The translations under genes were made by a program, and so were the position numbers. A stretch of DNA of 5,465 nucleotides from Modestobacter sp. (GTDB lineage Bacteria > Actinomycetota > Actinomycetes > Mycobacteriales > Geodermatophilaceae). The notes under the pieces were generated by a model, which had not been told where the DNA came from, made no database searches, and saw only the letters and a program-made list of their open reading frames with translations. The stretch spans positions 1 to 5,465 of the forward strand of contig JAOPVN010000072.1 of NCBI GenBank assembly GCA_025966175.1, written 5' to 3'. Position 1 is the stretch's first letter; every line of letters begins with the position of its first letter. Below are positions 1 through 5,310 of this stretch, piece after piece.

Positions 1-382
1 CCCGGCCGGACCGGGCGGCGTGCTCGGCCGCGGCGAGGTCCCACGGCCGGCCCGAGCCCAGGACGGCGCGGGTCTGCCGGCCGATGTCCGGTGGGTCGGC
101 CTGCGCCCAGGCCCGGAACCGGTCGAAGGCGTCGGCCTCGTCCAGCCCGCTGCGCTCGAGCAGCGAGCTGGCCAGCAGCAGCGCCATCTGGGTGTCGTCG
201 GTGAACTCGCCCGGCTCGCGATCCGAGGGGCCGCCGCCGCACATCTCGGTGGCGGTGCCGCGGGCCTCGGTGGGGAAGCGGGCGGTGAACTGCCCGGGCG
301 GCCCGAATTCGAACGGGGCGCCGAGCGCATCACCGACGGCTGAGCCGATCAGCGCACCGGCGACCCGGTGCGAGCGGGGCAT
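1..382 (-). CDS. ADP-ribosylglycohydrolase (DraG/ARH family), 5' part only
   Basis: This is the first 127 codons of a minus-strand gene whose 3' part lies beyond the left edge. The protein opens with VAGALIGSAVGDALGAPFE (residues 7-25), the usual N-terminal helix signature of the ADP-ribosylglycohydrolase fold. GEFTDDTQMAL (58-68) follows, and its T61-D62-D63 match the family's TDD motif that coordinates the catalytic divalent metals. Characterised relatives remove ADP-ribose from arginine or serine side chains, or cleave related ADP-ribosyl compounds; the substrate here cannot be read from the sequence. Full-length members are usually about 250-350 residues, so more than half is missing. The ATG at 382 is preferred: GGAGG (complement of 393-397) lies 10 nt upstream. 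A GTG at 388 is in frame but only 4 nt from that site. The gene is divergent from the lipase and shares its regulatory region. Confidence 0.88.
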   Translation of the reverse strand, partial: MPRSHRVAGALIGSAVGDALGAPFEFGPPGQFTARFPTEARGTATEMCGGGPSDREPGEFTDDTQMALLLASSLLERSGLDEADAFDRFRAWAQADPPDIGRQTRAVLGSGRPWDLAAAEHAARSGR

Positions 383-436
383 GGCCACGGGACCTCCAGG
401 AGTGCGGACGGCGCCCTCCACTCTGGCCCGGCCGGA

Positions 437-465
437 TGTGACCCGCGAGTAACCAGACGGTGACC
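437..465 (-). promoter_or_regulatory. Candidate PHO-box-like operator: three 11-nt phased direct repeats
   Basis: Read on the minus strand, GGTCACC (465-459), GGTTACT (454-448) and GGTCACA (443-437) recur at an exact 11-nt period. Direct repeats with 11-nt spacing are typical of OmpR/PhoB-class response regulators. The Streptomyces PhoP direct-repeat unit, as I recall it, is G(G/T)TCAYYYR(G/C)G. The second unit fits 10 of its 11 positions, the third 9, and the first fits mainly in its first seven bases. A fourth GGTCAC lies at 491-486 but out of phase. The array ends about 55 bp upstream of the ADP-ribosylglycohydrolase ATG and about 95 bp upstream of the lipase ATG, so it could control either or both. 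Which regulator binds, and whether it activates or represses, is inference. Confidence 0.4.
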
Positions 466-550
466 TGGCCGTTGTACCGGGTGGTGTGACCCGGCGCACG
501 TCGCTGGTCAGCCCCGCAGAACACGCACCGGAAGACACCACGACGACACC

Positions 551-554
551 GGAG
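551..554 (+). promoter_or_regulatory. Shine-Dalgarno site that fixes the lipase start
   Basis: GGAG lies 6 nt before the ATG at 561. It supports that ATG over the in-frame GTG at 486, which would place a polar, Thr/Glu-rich stretch in front of the signal peptide. Confidence 0.6.
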
Positions 555-560
555 TCGCCC

Positions 561-1790
561 ATGTCCCGCCGCCTGCCCGCCCTCGTCCTCGCCGCCGCCT
601 GCGCCACCGGGGCCCTGCTCGTGCCCGCGGCCGCCGCCTCCGCCGCACCCCCGCCCGCGTCCACCACGGCGGGGGCCGACCCGTTCTACGACGTCCCGTC
701 GCCGCTGCGGAAGGCCGCACCGGGCACCGTGCTGCGCACCCGCCCGGCCGCGGTGCCGCTGGCCGGCGCGCTGCCGTTCACCGCGAGCACCGTGCTGTAC
801 CACTCGCGGACCGTGACCGGGGCGGACGAGATCGTCTCCGGGACCCTCTTCACGCCGACGCTCTCCGCCCCGGCGGCCGCGGGGACCCTGCTGACGCTGG
901 CGCCCGGCACCCAGGGCCTGGGACCGCAGTGCGCGCCGAGCAAGCAGTTCGTCGCCGGCACCGAGTACGAGTCGGCCGCCGTCACCGCCGGGCTGGCCCA
1001 GGGCTGGTCGGTGGCGGTGACCGACTACGACGGCTACGTCAACGGCGGTGCCCCCACCTACGTCACCGGCGAGGCGATGGGCCACGCCGTGCTCGACATG
1101 GCCCGGGCCGCGGCCCAGGTGCCGGGCGCGCGGGTGACGCCGACGTCCCCGGTGCTGTTGCAGGGCTACTCGCAGGGCGGCGGCGGTGCCGGCTGGGCCG
1201 CCTCGCTGGCGCCGGAGTACGCACCGGAGCTCGACATCCGGGCGGCCGCGGTGGGCGGCGTCCCGGCCGACGTGCAGGCGGTCGCCGCCAGCCTCGACGG
1301 CACGGCCACCGCCTACTTCGAGCTGCTCGGCATCGTCGGCATGGCCAACGCCTACCCCGATGCCTTCCGCCTGGACGAGCGGCTCAACGAGCGCGGCCGG
1401 CAGATGGTCGCCGCGCTGATGAGCGAGTGCGTGGGCGGCCCGTCGACGCTCGGCGCGGCGGGCACGTCGATCAGCGACTACATCGTCGACGGCGCCACCC
1501 TCGACGATCTCGCGCAGGACCCGGCGATCGCCCGGGTGCTGGCCGACAACCAGCTCGCCACCCGGCCGGCGCCCACCGTGCCCGTCTACCAGGACCACGC
1601 CGCCGGTGACGAGATCGTGCAGCCGGCGCAGGCCACGGCGCTGCACCAGGCGTGGTGCGCCGCGGGCGTCACCACCCGGTACGACCTGCTGCCCGCCGAG
1701 CACGTCACTGGCGGGGTGGAGAGCATCGCGCCGTTCACCGCGTGGCTCGGCGCGGTGGCGGCCGGGCTGCCGGTCACCGGGAACTGCTGA
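561..1790 (+). CDS. Secreted lipase, LIP family (alpha/beta hydrolase)
   Basis: A 409-residue serine ester hydrolase that probably acts outside the cell on triacylglycerols or other esters. Residues 1-28 form a Sec signal peptide: SRR, a long Ala/Leu/Val core, then AAAASAA as a likely cleavage region. The mature part carries LAPGTQGLGPQCAPS (113-127), a stretch typical of the secretory lipase family that includes Candida antarctica lipase A. The nucleophile elbow is GYSQG with Ser204. Asp350 in GDEIV and His381 in AEHVTGG complete the probable triad, with an Asp-to-His distance usual for the family. Four cysteines remain after cleavage (124, 290, 366 and the final residue 409) and could form disulfides. 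The start at 561 is chosen over an in-frame GTG at 486 because it has GGAG 6 nt upstream and begins directly with a signal peptide. The length is normal for the family. The gene stands alone, bounded by a divergent gene and a terminator hairpin. Confidence 0.9.
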   Translation: MSRRLPALVLAAACATGALLVPAAAASAAPPPASTTAGADPFYDVPSPLRKAAPGTVLRTRPAAVPLAGALPFTASTVLYHSRTVTGADEIVSGTLFTPTLSAPAAAGTLLTLAPGTQGLGPQCAPSKQFVAGTEYESAAVTAGLAQGWSVAVTDYDGYVNGGAPTYVTGEAMGHAVLDMARAAAQVPGARVTPTSPVLLQGYSQGGGGAGWAASLAPEYAPELDIRAAAVGGVPADVQAVAASLDGTATAYFELLGIVGMANAYPDAFRLDERLNERGRQMVAALMSECVGGPSTLGAAGTSISDYIVDGATLDDLAQDPAIARVLADNQLATRPAPTVPVYQDHAAGDEIVQPAQATALHQAWCAAGVTTRYDLLPAEHVTGGVESIAPFTAWLGAVAAGLPVTGNC

Positions 1791-1803
1791 CCTGACGACG
1801 GAC

Positions 1804-1833
1804 GCCCCGCTCCCTTCCCCGGGGGAGCGGGGC
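1804..1833. terminator. GC-rich hairpin between convergent genes, probably bidirectional
   Basis: gccccgctccc (1804-1814) pairs perfectly with gggagcggggc (1823-1833), giving an 11-bp stem with an 8-nt loop. Two inner G-T pairs could shrink the loop to four bases. It starts 13 nt after the lipase stop and ends 6 nt before the last base of the rtcB stop codon. It therefore occupies the whole 49-bp gap between two converging genes. There is no T-run on either side, as is common for actinobacterial stem-loop terminators. Its symmetry lets it act on both transcripts. Confidence 0.75.
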
Positions 1834-1839
1834 CACCGC

Positions 1840-3003
1840 TCAGTCGCCCTTGACGTTGACCACCTGGCGCAGCGTGTGCCGCACCTCCACCAGGTCGGCG
1901 GCGTCGCGCATGATCACGTCGATGTCCTTGTAGGCGTCGGGGTGCTCGTCGAGGAACGCGTTCGAGTGCCCCCAGGCGATGCCGGTCATCCGCGACTCGA
2001 GGTCCTGGCGGGTGAACAGCCGCCGCGCCGCGGTCCGCGAGTAGTTGCGGCCCGCGCCGTGCGGTGCAGAGGTCAGGGACTCGACGTTGCCCTTGCCGGC
2101 GACCACGTAGGACGCCGTCCCCATCGATCCCGGGATGAGCCCGGGCTGCCCCGTCCGCGCCGAGATCGCGCCCTTCCGCGACAGCCACACCTCGCGCCCG
2201 TAGTGCTCCTCGCGCTCGGTGTAGTTGTGGTGGCACTGGACCTGATCGAGCCGCTGGACGTCGTCGTCCAGGAACCGGCCCACCTGCTCGACGACGCGGT
2301 CCATCATCTCCTCGCGGTTGAGGTGGGCGAACCGCTGTGCCCAGCGCAGCGCCTCGATGTAGGCGTCGAACTCCGGCGTCCCCTCCTCGAGGTACGCGAG
2401 GTCCCGGTCGGCCAGCTCGATGCCCCGCGCGCGGCACCACTCCTGTGCACGCCGGATGTGCACCGAGGCCAGCTTGTTGCCCACACCCCGGGACCCCGAG
2501 TGCAGGAACAGCCAGACCCGGCCCTTCTCGTCCAGCGACACCTCGATGAAGTGGTTGCCCGAGCCGAGGGAGCCCAGCTGCAGCGGCCAGTGCCCGGCGG
2601 CGCCGTCGGCCTGCGCGATGCCGGGCATCGCCCGCAGCTCCTCGATGCGCGGCTCGGCGGTGGCGCGCACCTTCTTGTTGTGCCGGCCGGCCGACAGCGG
2701 GATCGCCCGGGAGATCTGCCCGTGCAGCACGGACAGGTCCCGGCCGGTCAGGTCCGCGGCGTCGAACTGGGTGCGCACGGCCATCATCCCGCAGCCGATG
2801 TCGACCCCGACCGCAGCCGGGATGATCGCGCCCAGGGTGGGGATGACCGAGCCGACGGTCGCGCCCTTGCCCAGGTGCGCGTCGGGCATGAGCGCCATGT
2901 GCGGGTGGATGAACGGCATCGCCGCGGTGCGCTCGGCCTGCTCACGGGTGCTGGGCTCGAGGATGGACGCCCAGCTCAGCAGGCGTCCATTGATCTTCTC
3001 CAT
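1840..3003 (-). CDS. rtcB: RtcB RNA ligase (GTP-dependent, 3'-phosphate / 5'-OH)
   Basis: A complete 387-residue RtcB. The enzyme joins RNA 2',3'-cyclic-phosphate or 3'-phosphate ends to 5'-OH ends, using GTP and Mn2+ through a guanylylated histidine. In bacteria it is thought to repair cleaved tRNA, rRNA or mRNA. Family motifs appear in order: MPDAHLGKGATVGSVIP (39-55), GVDIGCGM (66-73, metal ligands Asp68 and Cys71), GSGNHFIE (147-154, Asn150/His151), FLHSGSRG (166-173, His168), CHHNY (257-261), SARTGQPGLIPGSMG (281-295) and SAPHGAGR (312-319), where His315 is the expected guanylylation site. It ends VVNVKGD, like the VKG end of E. coli RtcB. All catalytic residues I can place are intact. 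The ATG at 3003 gives an N-terminus (EKINGRLLSWASI) that lines up with relatives, although AAAGGA ends only 2 nt before it. No archease or RtcA gene lies alongside. The leader carries an unusual repeat and palindrome. Confidence 0.96.
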   Translation of the reverse strand: MEKINGRLLSWASILEPSTREQAERTAAMPFIHPHMALMPDAHLGKGATVGSVIPTLGAIIPAAVGVDIGCGMMAVRTQFDAADLTGRDLSVLHGQISRAIPLSAGRHNKKVRATAEPRIEELRAMPGIAQADGAAGHWPLQLGSLGSGNHFIEVSLDEKGRVWLFLHSGSRGVGNKLASVHIRRAQEWCRARGIELADRDLAYLEEGTPEFDAYIEALRWAQRFAHLNREEMMDRVVEQVGRFLDDDVQRLDQVQCHHNYTEREEHYGREVWLSRKGAISARTGQPGLIPGSMGTASYVVAGKGNVESLTSAPHGAGRNYSRTAARRLFTRQDLESRMTGIAWGHSNAFLDEHPDAYKDIDVIMRDAADLVEVRHTLRQVVNVKGD

Positions 3004-3021
3004 GGTCCTTTCACGTCTTCT

Positions 3022-3052
3022 GGAGGTCCCTCAGCGGGGAGGTCCCTCAGCG
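3022..3052. repeat. Two tandem copies of a 15-bp direct repeat in the rtcB leader
   Basis: ggaggtccctcagcg occurs at 3022-3036 and again, identically, at 3038-3052, a 16-bp period with one G between. The last nine bases of the second copy are also the outer part of the left arm of the adjacent 36-bp palindrome. As a result cgctgaggg (3071-3079) can pair with either copy. The repeat lies 19-49 bp upstream of the rtcB ATG. Confidence 0.9.
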
Positions 3053-3079
3053 CCAAAATGGCCATTTTGGCGCTGAGGG
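3044..3079. repeat. Perfect 36-bp palindrome upstream of rtcB
   Basis: The left arm (3044-3061, ccctcagcgccaaaatgg) and right arm (3062-3079, ccattttggcgctgaggg) are exact reverse complements with no spacer. The centre, aaaatggccatttt, is an AT-rich island in otherwise very GC-rich DNA, flanked by GC-rich outer arms. It lies 41-76 bp upstream of the rtcB start, between two divergent genes, so it is not placed as a terminator for a converging gene. It could be the operator of a dimeric regulator, a hairpin in the rtcB mRNA leader, or a copy of a dispersed REP-like palindrome. The sequence alone does not decide between these. Confidence 0.92.
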
Positions 3080-3174
3080 GGGAGGGGCGGTGCCGCGCGG
3101 CCGGTTCAGTCAACGCGTTCGCCGTCGTCCGTGCACCTGCTTTACCCGGGCCGCTGCCGTGAAAAGCTGCGGCG

Positions 3175-3651
3175 GTGCCTGCCACGAGGAGCGCCGGGGT
3201 CCTGCTCTACCGGATCGGGGACTCCCGCGCCGTCGAGGTGCTGATCGGGCACATGGGCGGCCCGTTCTGGGCGCGCAAGGACGCCGCCGGCTGGTCGGTG
3301 CCCAAGGGCGAGGCCGGCCCGGGGGAGGAGCCCTTCGACGTCGCCCGGCGGGAGTTCGCCGAGGAGATGGGCTCGCCGGTCCCGGCCGAGACGTTCCTCG
3401 ACCTGGGCGAGCTGCGCGTCTCCAGCGGCAAGCTGCTCACCCTGTGGGCCGCGGAGGGCGACCTGGACGCCGCCGCCACGGTCAGCAACACCTTCGCGAT
3501 GGAGTGGCCGCCGCGCTCGGGGCGGATGCAGGAGTTCCCGGAGATCGACCGCTCGGCGTGGTTCCCGGTCGATGCCGCCCGGGAGAAGCTGGTGAAGGGC
3601 CAGGTGCCGTTCCTGGACCGGCTGCTGGCGGCCCTCGACCTCAGGTCGTGA
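3175..3651 (+). CDS. Nudix hydrolase (predicted NTP pyrophosphohydrolase, COG4119-like)
   Basis: A 158-residue single-domain Nudix protein, probably cytoplasmic, that would cleave a nucleoside diphosphate linked to some other group X. The Nudix box spans residues 45-67 and fits GX5EX7REUXEEXGU: Gly45, Glu51, Arg59-Glu60, Glu63-Glu64 (the metal-binding glutamates) and Gly66. The last, normally aliphatic, position is Ser67. The surrounding segments RSAGVLLYR (5-13), GGPFWARKD (28-36), WSVPKGE (40-46), SNTFAMEWPPRSGR (104-117) and FPEIDRSAWF (121-130) are what I recall of the COG4119 group, whose substrate is unsettled. The GTG start at 3175 puts the first beta strand at the right distance, but there is no clear SD site before it, so the start is less certain than the reading frame. 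The gene is divergent from rtcB, and its 3' end overlaps the end of the opposing small membrane-protein gene. Confidence 0.9.
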   Translation: MPATRSAGVLLYRIGDSRAVEVLIGHMGGPFWARKDAAGWSVPKGEAGPGEEPFDVARREFAEEMGSPVPAETFLDLGELRVSSGKLLTLWAAEGDLDAAATVSNTFAMEWPPRSGRMQEFPEIDRSAWFPVDAAREKLVKGQVPFLDRLLAALDLRS

Positions 3652-3817
3652 TCGCCGGCAGGTGCAGGTCGACGCCGAACAGCACCAGCGGCCACAGCAC
3701 GATGGCGACCAGCAGCGAGAGGACCTCGGAGATGCCGGCGACGCTGGTGTAGCCGTGCGTCAGCGCGACGACCACGCCGATCGCCAGGTAGATGAGGCCG
3801 AACAGGGAGATGGGCAC
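3641..3817 (-). CDS. Small two-helix membrane protein, 58 aa, unknown function
   Basis: A short gene with a GTG start at 3817 and a strong GAGGAGG ribosome site (complement of 3823-3829) 5 nt upstream. The product begins MPISLFGLIYLAIG and has two hydrophobic segments, about residues 4-20 and 32-50, joined by a polar turn (HGYTSVAGISE). It ends in a short tail, DLHLPAITT. The predicted location is the cytoplasmic membrane. I do not recognise the family and assign no function. The same frame stays open far upstream, through the FAD-oxidoreductase gene, but that part is Arg/Gly/Ala-rich antisense-type sequence and not a real extension. The gene lies 95 bp downstream of the FAD oxidoreductase in the same direction, so the two may be co-transcribed. 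Its last 11 bases overlap the 3' end of the convergent Nudix gene. Small proteins like this are often missed by annotation. Confidence 0.75.
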   Translation of the reverse strand: MPISLFGLIYLAIGVVVALTHGYTSVAGISEVLSLLVAIVLWPLVLFGVDLHLPAITT

Positions 3818-3822
3818 GGCTG

Positions 3823-3829
3823 CCTCCTC
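3823..3829 (-). promoter_or_regulatory. Strong Shine-Dalgarno site (GAGGAGG) of the small membrane protein
   Basis: The complement of cctcctc, 5 nt before the GTG at 3817. It is the main evidence that translation starts there and not further upstream in the long open frame. Confidence 0.7.
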
Positions 3830-3912
3830 GATGCGGAAGGCCGCCACGATCCCACCGATCCCTGTGCGCACGGCCAGGATCCGCCCCCCACCGGCTGTGC
3901 ACGCCGGCCGGC

Positions 3913-5310
3913 TCACTCCTCGGCGATGACCTTGCCGGGGTTGAGGATGCCGTGCGGGTCGAGCGCCGCCTTGACCGCGCGGTGCATCTCCAGCACCGCC
4001 GGCGCCAGCTCCGCGCGCAGGCCGTCGCGCTTGAGCAGGCCCACCCCGTGCTCGCCGGTGACCGTGCCGCCCAGCGCCAGCGCCTCGGTGATGATCTCCT
4101 CGAACGCCTGCTGGGCCCGGGTGCGCGCGGCGTCGTCGCCGAGCGGGGTGATCAGCAGCGGGTGCAGGTTGCCGTCGCCGGCGTGCGCGATGTTCGCGAT
4201 GTGGGTGTCGTACTTCGCCGCGATGGCCTCGATCCGGCCGAGCATCTCGGGAACCGCGGCCTTGGGCACGCATACGTCCTCGGTGAGCACCGGGCCCAGC
4301 CGCTCCAGCGCGGGATAGGCCAGCCGGCGGGCGGCGAAGAGCGCGTCGGCCTCGGCCTGGTCGGAGCTGACCGCGGCGAACGTCGCGCCCGAGTTCTCGA
4401 AGCAGGCGAGCAGCTGCGCGGCCTCCGCGTCGCCGGCGGCGCCGGGGGTGTCGACACGGCCCAGCAGCACGACCGCGGCGTCGGCGGACAGGCCCATGTT
4501 CTTCCAGGCGTCGACCGCGCGCAGGCACTCGCGGTCGACCAGCTCCAGCGCGGACGGCGTCAGCCCCGCCGCGGCCACCGCGGTGACCGCGCGGCCGGCG
4601 TCGACGACCGAGTCGAAGTAGCCGGCGACGGTCCGCTCCGGCTCCCGCAGCGGGCGCAGCCGGACGGTCACCTCGGTGACGATGCCCAGCGTGCCCTCGG
4701 AGCCGACCATCAGCCCGGTCAGGTCGAAGCCGGCCACGCCCTTCGCCGTCCGGCGGCCCAGCCGCACCAGCTCGCCGGTGCCGGTGACGACCTGCATCCC
4801 CAGCACGTAGTCGCGGGTGACGCCGTACTTCACGCAGCACAGCCCGCCGGCGTTGGTGGCGACGTTGCCGCCGATCGTCGACCAGGGCGAGCTGGCCGGG
4901 TCCGGGGGATACCAGAGGCCGAAACCGGCCACGTGCGCGCGGAGGTGGTCGTTGACCACGCCGGGCTGGACGACGGCGTAGCGCTCCAGCTCGTCGACCT
5001 CCAGGACGGCGTCCATCCGCTCCAGGCTGACGACGACCGATCCGGCGCTGGCGTTGGCCCCACCGGAGAGCCCGGTACCGGCGCCGCGCGGCACGACCGG
5101 CGTGCGGTGCTCGATGCACAGCCGGACGACCGTCTGCACCTCCTCGGCGGTGCGCGCCCGGACCAGCGCGGCCGGCAGCTCCCACGGCGCCCACTCGGCG
5201 TCGTCGTGCGCGTAGGACGCGAGCACGTCCGGATCGGTGACCAGCCGGTCGGCCGGCAGGGCCGCCGCCAGCGCGGCCGCGATCGTGTCCAGCCCGGTGT
5301 CCGCGGCCAT
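3913..5310 (-). CDS. FAD-linked oxidoreductase, GlcD / D-lactate dehydrogenase type
   Basis: A 465-residue flavoprotein that probably oxidises a 2-hydroxy acid such as glycolate or D-lactate to the 2-oxo acid. The N-terminal half is a PCMH-type FAD-binding domain: PVVPRGAGTGLSGGAN (71-86), PPDPASSPWSTIGGNVATNAGG (in parts, 135-156) and GLMVGSEGTLGIVTEV (199-214). The C-terminal half is the FAD-oxidase C domain with HAGDGNLHP (376-384; His376 and His383), GEHGVG (419-424; Glu420-His421) and the closing DPHGILNPGKV (451-461). These histidines and the Glu form the expected metal and substrate site. The length matches GlcD-type proteins, which have no extra iron-sulfur domain. The ATG at 5310 has GGGAGGA (complement of 5318-5324) 7 nt upstream. 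No glcE or glcF partner is visible downstream, so a stand-alone dehydrogenase is at least as likely as a glycolate oxidase subunit. The exact substrate cannot be told from the sequence. Confidence 0.92.
   Translation of the reverse strand: MAADTGLDTIAAALAAALPADRLVTDPDVLASYAHDDAEWAPWELPAALVRARTAEEVQTVVRLCIEHRTPVVPRGAGTGLSGGANASAGSVVVSLERMDAVLEVDELERYAVVQPGVVNDHLRAHVAGFGLWYPPDPASSPWSTIGGNVATNAGGLCCVKYGVTRDYVLGMQVVTGTGELVRLGRRTAKGVAGFDLTGLMVGSEGTLGIVTEVTVRLRPLREPERTVAGYFDSVVDAGRAVTAVAAAGLTPSALELVDRECLRAVDAWKNMGLSADAAVVLLGRVDTPGAAGDAEAAQLLACFENSGATFAAVSSDQAEADALFAARRLAYPALERLGPVLTEDVCVPKAAVPEMLGRIEAIAAKYDTHIANIAHAGDGNLHPLLITPLGDDAARTRAQQAFEEIITEALALGGTVTGEHGVGLLKRDGLRAELAPAVLEMHRAVKAALDPHGILNPGKVIAEE

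Larger units (their letters stand above)
383..560. other. Divergent intergenic region (ADP-ribosylglycohydrolase / lipase)
   Basis: This 178-bp region lies between two divergently transcribed genes and must contain the promoters of both. I could not identify a convincing -10/-35 pair on either strand. What can be seen is a cluster of GTGACC/GTAACC motifs at 438, 449, 460 and 486, and a 6-bp inverted repeat, ccgggt (477-482) and acccgg (489-494), with a 6-nt loop. The lipase frame stays open upstream to a GTG at 486, but that extension looks non-coding (see the lipase entry). Confidence 0.6.
3004..3174. other. Divergent intergenic region (rtcB / Nudix)
   Basis: This 171-bp region lies between the divergent rtcB (minus) and Nudix (plus) genes. 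The half nearest rtcB is filled by a 15-bp tandem repeat and a 36-bp perfect palindrome, listed separately. The half nearest the Nudix gene (3080-3174) should hold the promoters, but I find no convincing pair. On the minus strand TTGACT (3113-3108) looks like a -35 box, yet nothing like a -10 lies 16-18 nt further on. An 8-bp palindrome, aacgcgtt, sits at 3112-3119. Confidence 0.6.

Noticed and set aside
486..560. N-terminal extension of the lipase from GTG at 486
   Set aside because: It would put 25 polar residues before a clear signal peptide, while the ATG at 561 has GGAG 6 nt upstream.
330..1703. 457-codon minus-strand open frame opposite the lipase
   Set aside because: Gly/Arg repeats with no recognisable domain, overlapping the convincing lipase and the ADP-ribosylglycohydrolase start.
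3022..3052. CRISPR-like repeats
   Set aside because: Only two short copies with a 1-bp gap and no spacers.
2976..3065. 29-codon minus-strand leader ORF starting in the palindrome core and overlapping the rtcB start
   Set aside because: It has no ribosome site before its ATG, and the ATG is simply part of the atggccat palindrome core. It cannot be excluded, but nothing supports it.
3108..3113. TTGACT (minus strand) as the -35 box of an rtcB promoter
   Set aside because: No TANNNT-like -10 box lies at 16-18 nt spacing; that stretch is purely G/C.
1606..3162. 518-codon plus-strand open frame opposite rtcB
   Set aside because: It is antisense to an intact, motif-complete RtcB and begins inside the lipase. 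Its Arg/His/Val-rich, low-complexity product is typical of shadow frames in GC-rich DNA.
3139..3167. Inverted repeat gcttt ... aaagc upstream of the Nudix gene
   Set aside because: 5-bp arms with a 19-nt loop, no extension on either side, easily due to chance.
3891..3907. Hairpin ccggc-N7-gccgg downstream of the FAD oxidoreductase as a terminator
   Set aside because: The 5-bp stem is too weak in GC-rich DNA and has no T-run. The gap to the next same-strand gene is short, so read-through is likely.
3818..5194. Long upstream extension of the small membrane protein frame
   Set aside because: It overlaps the FAD oxidoreductase on the same strand in another frame and is Arg/Gly/Ala-rich. Only the last 58 codons have a hydrophobic pattern and their own strong ribosome site.
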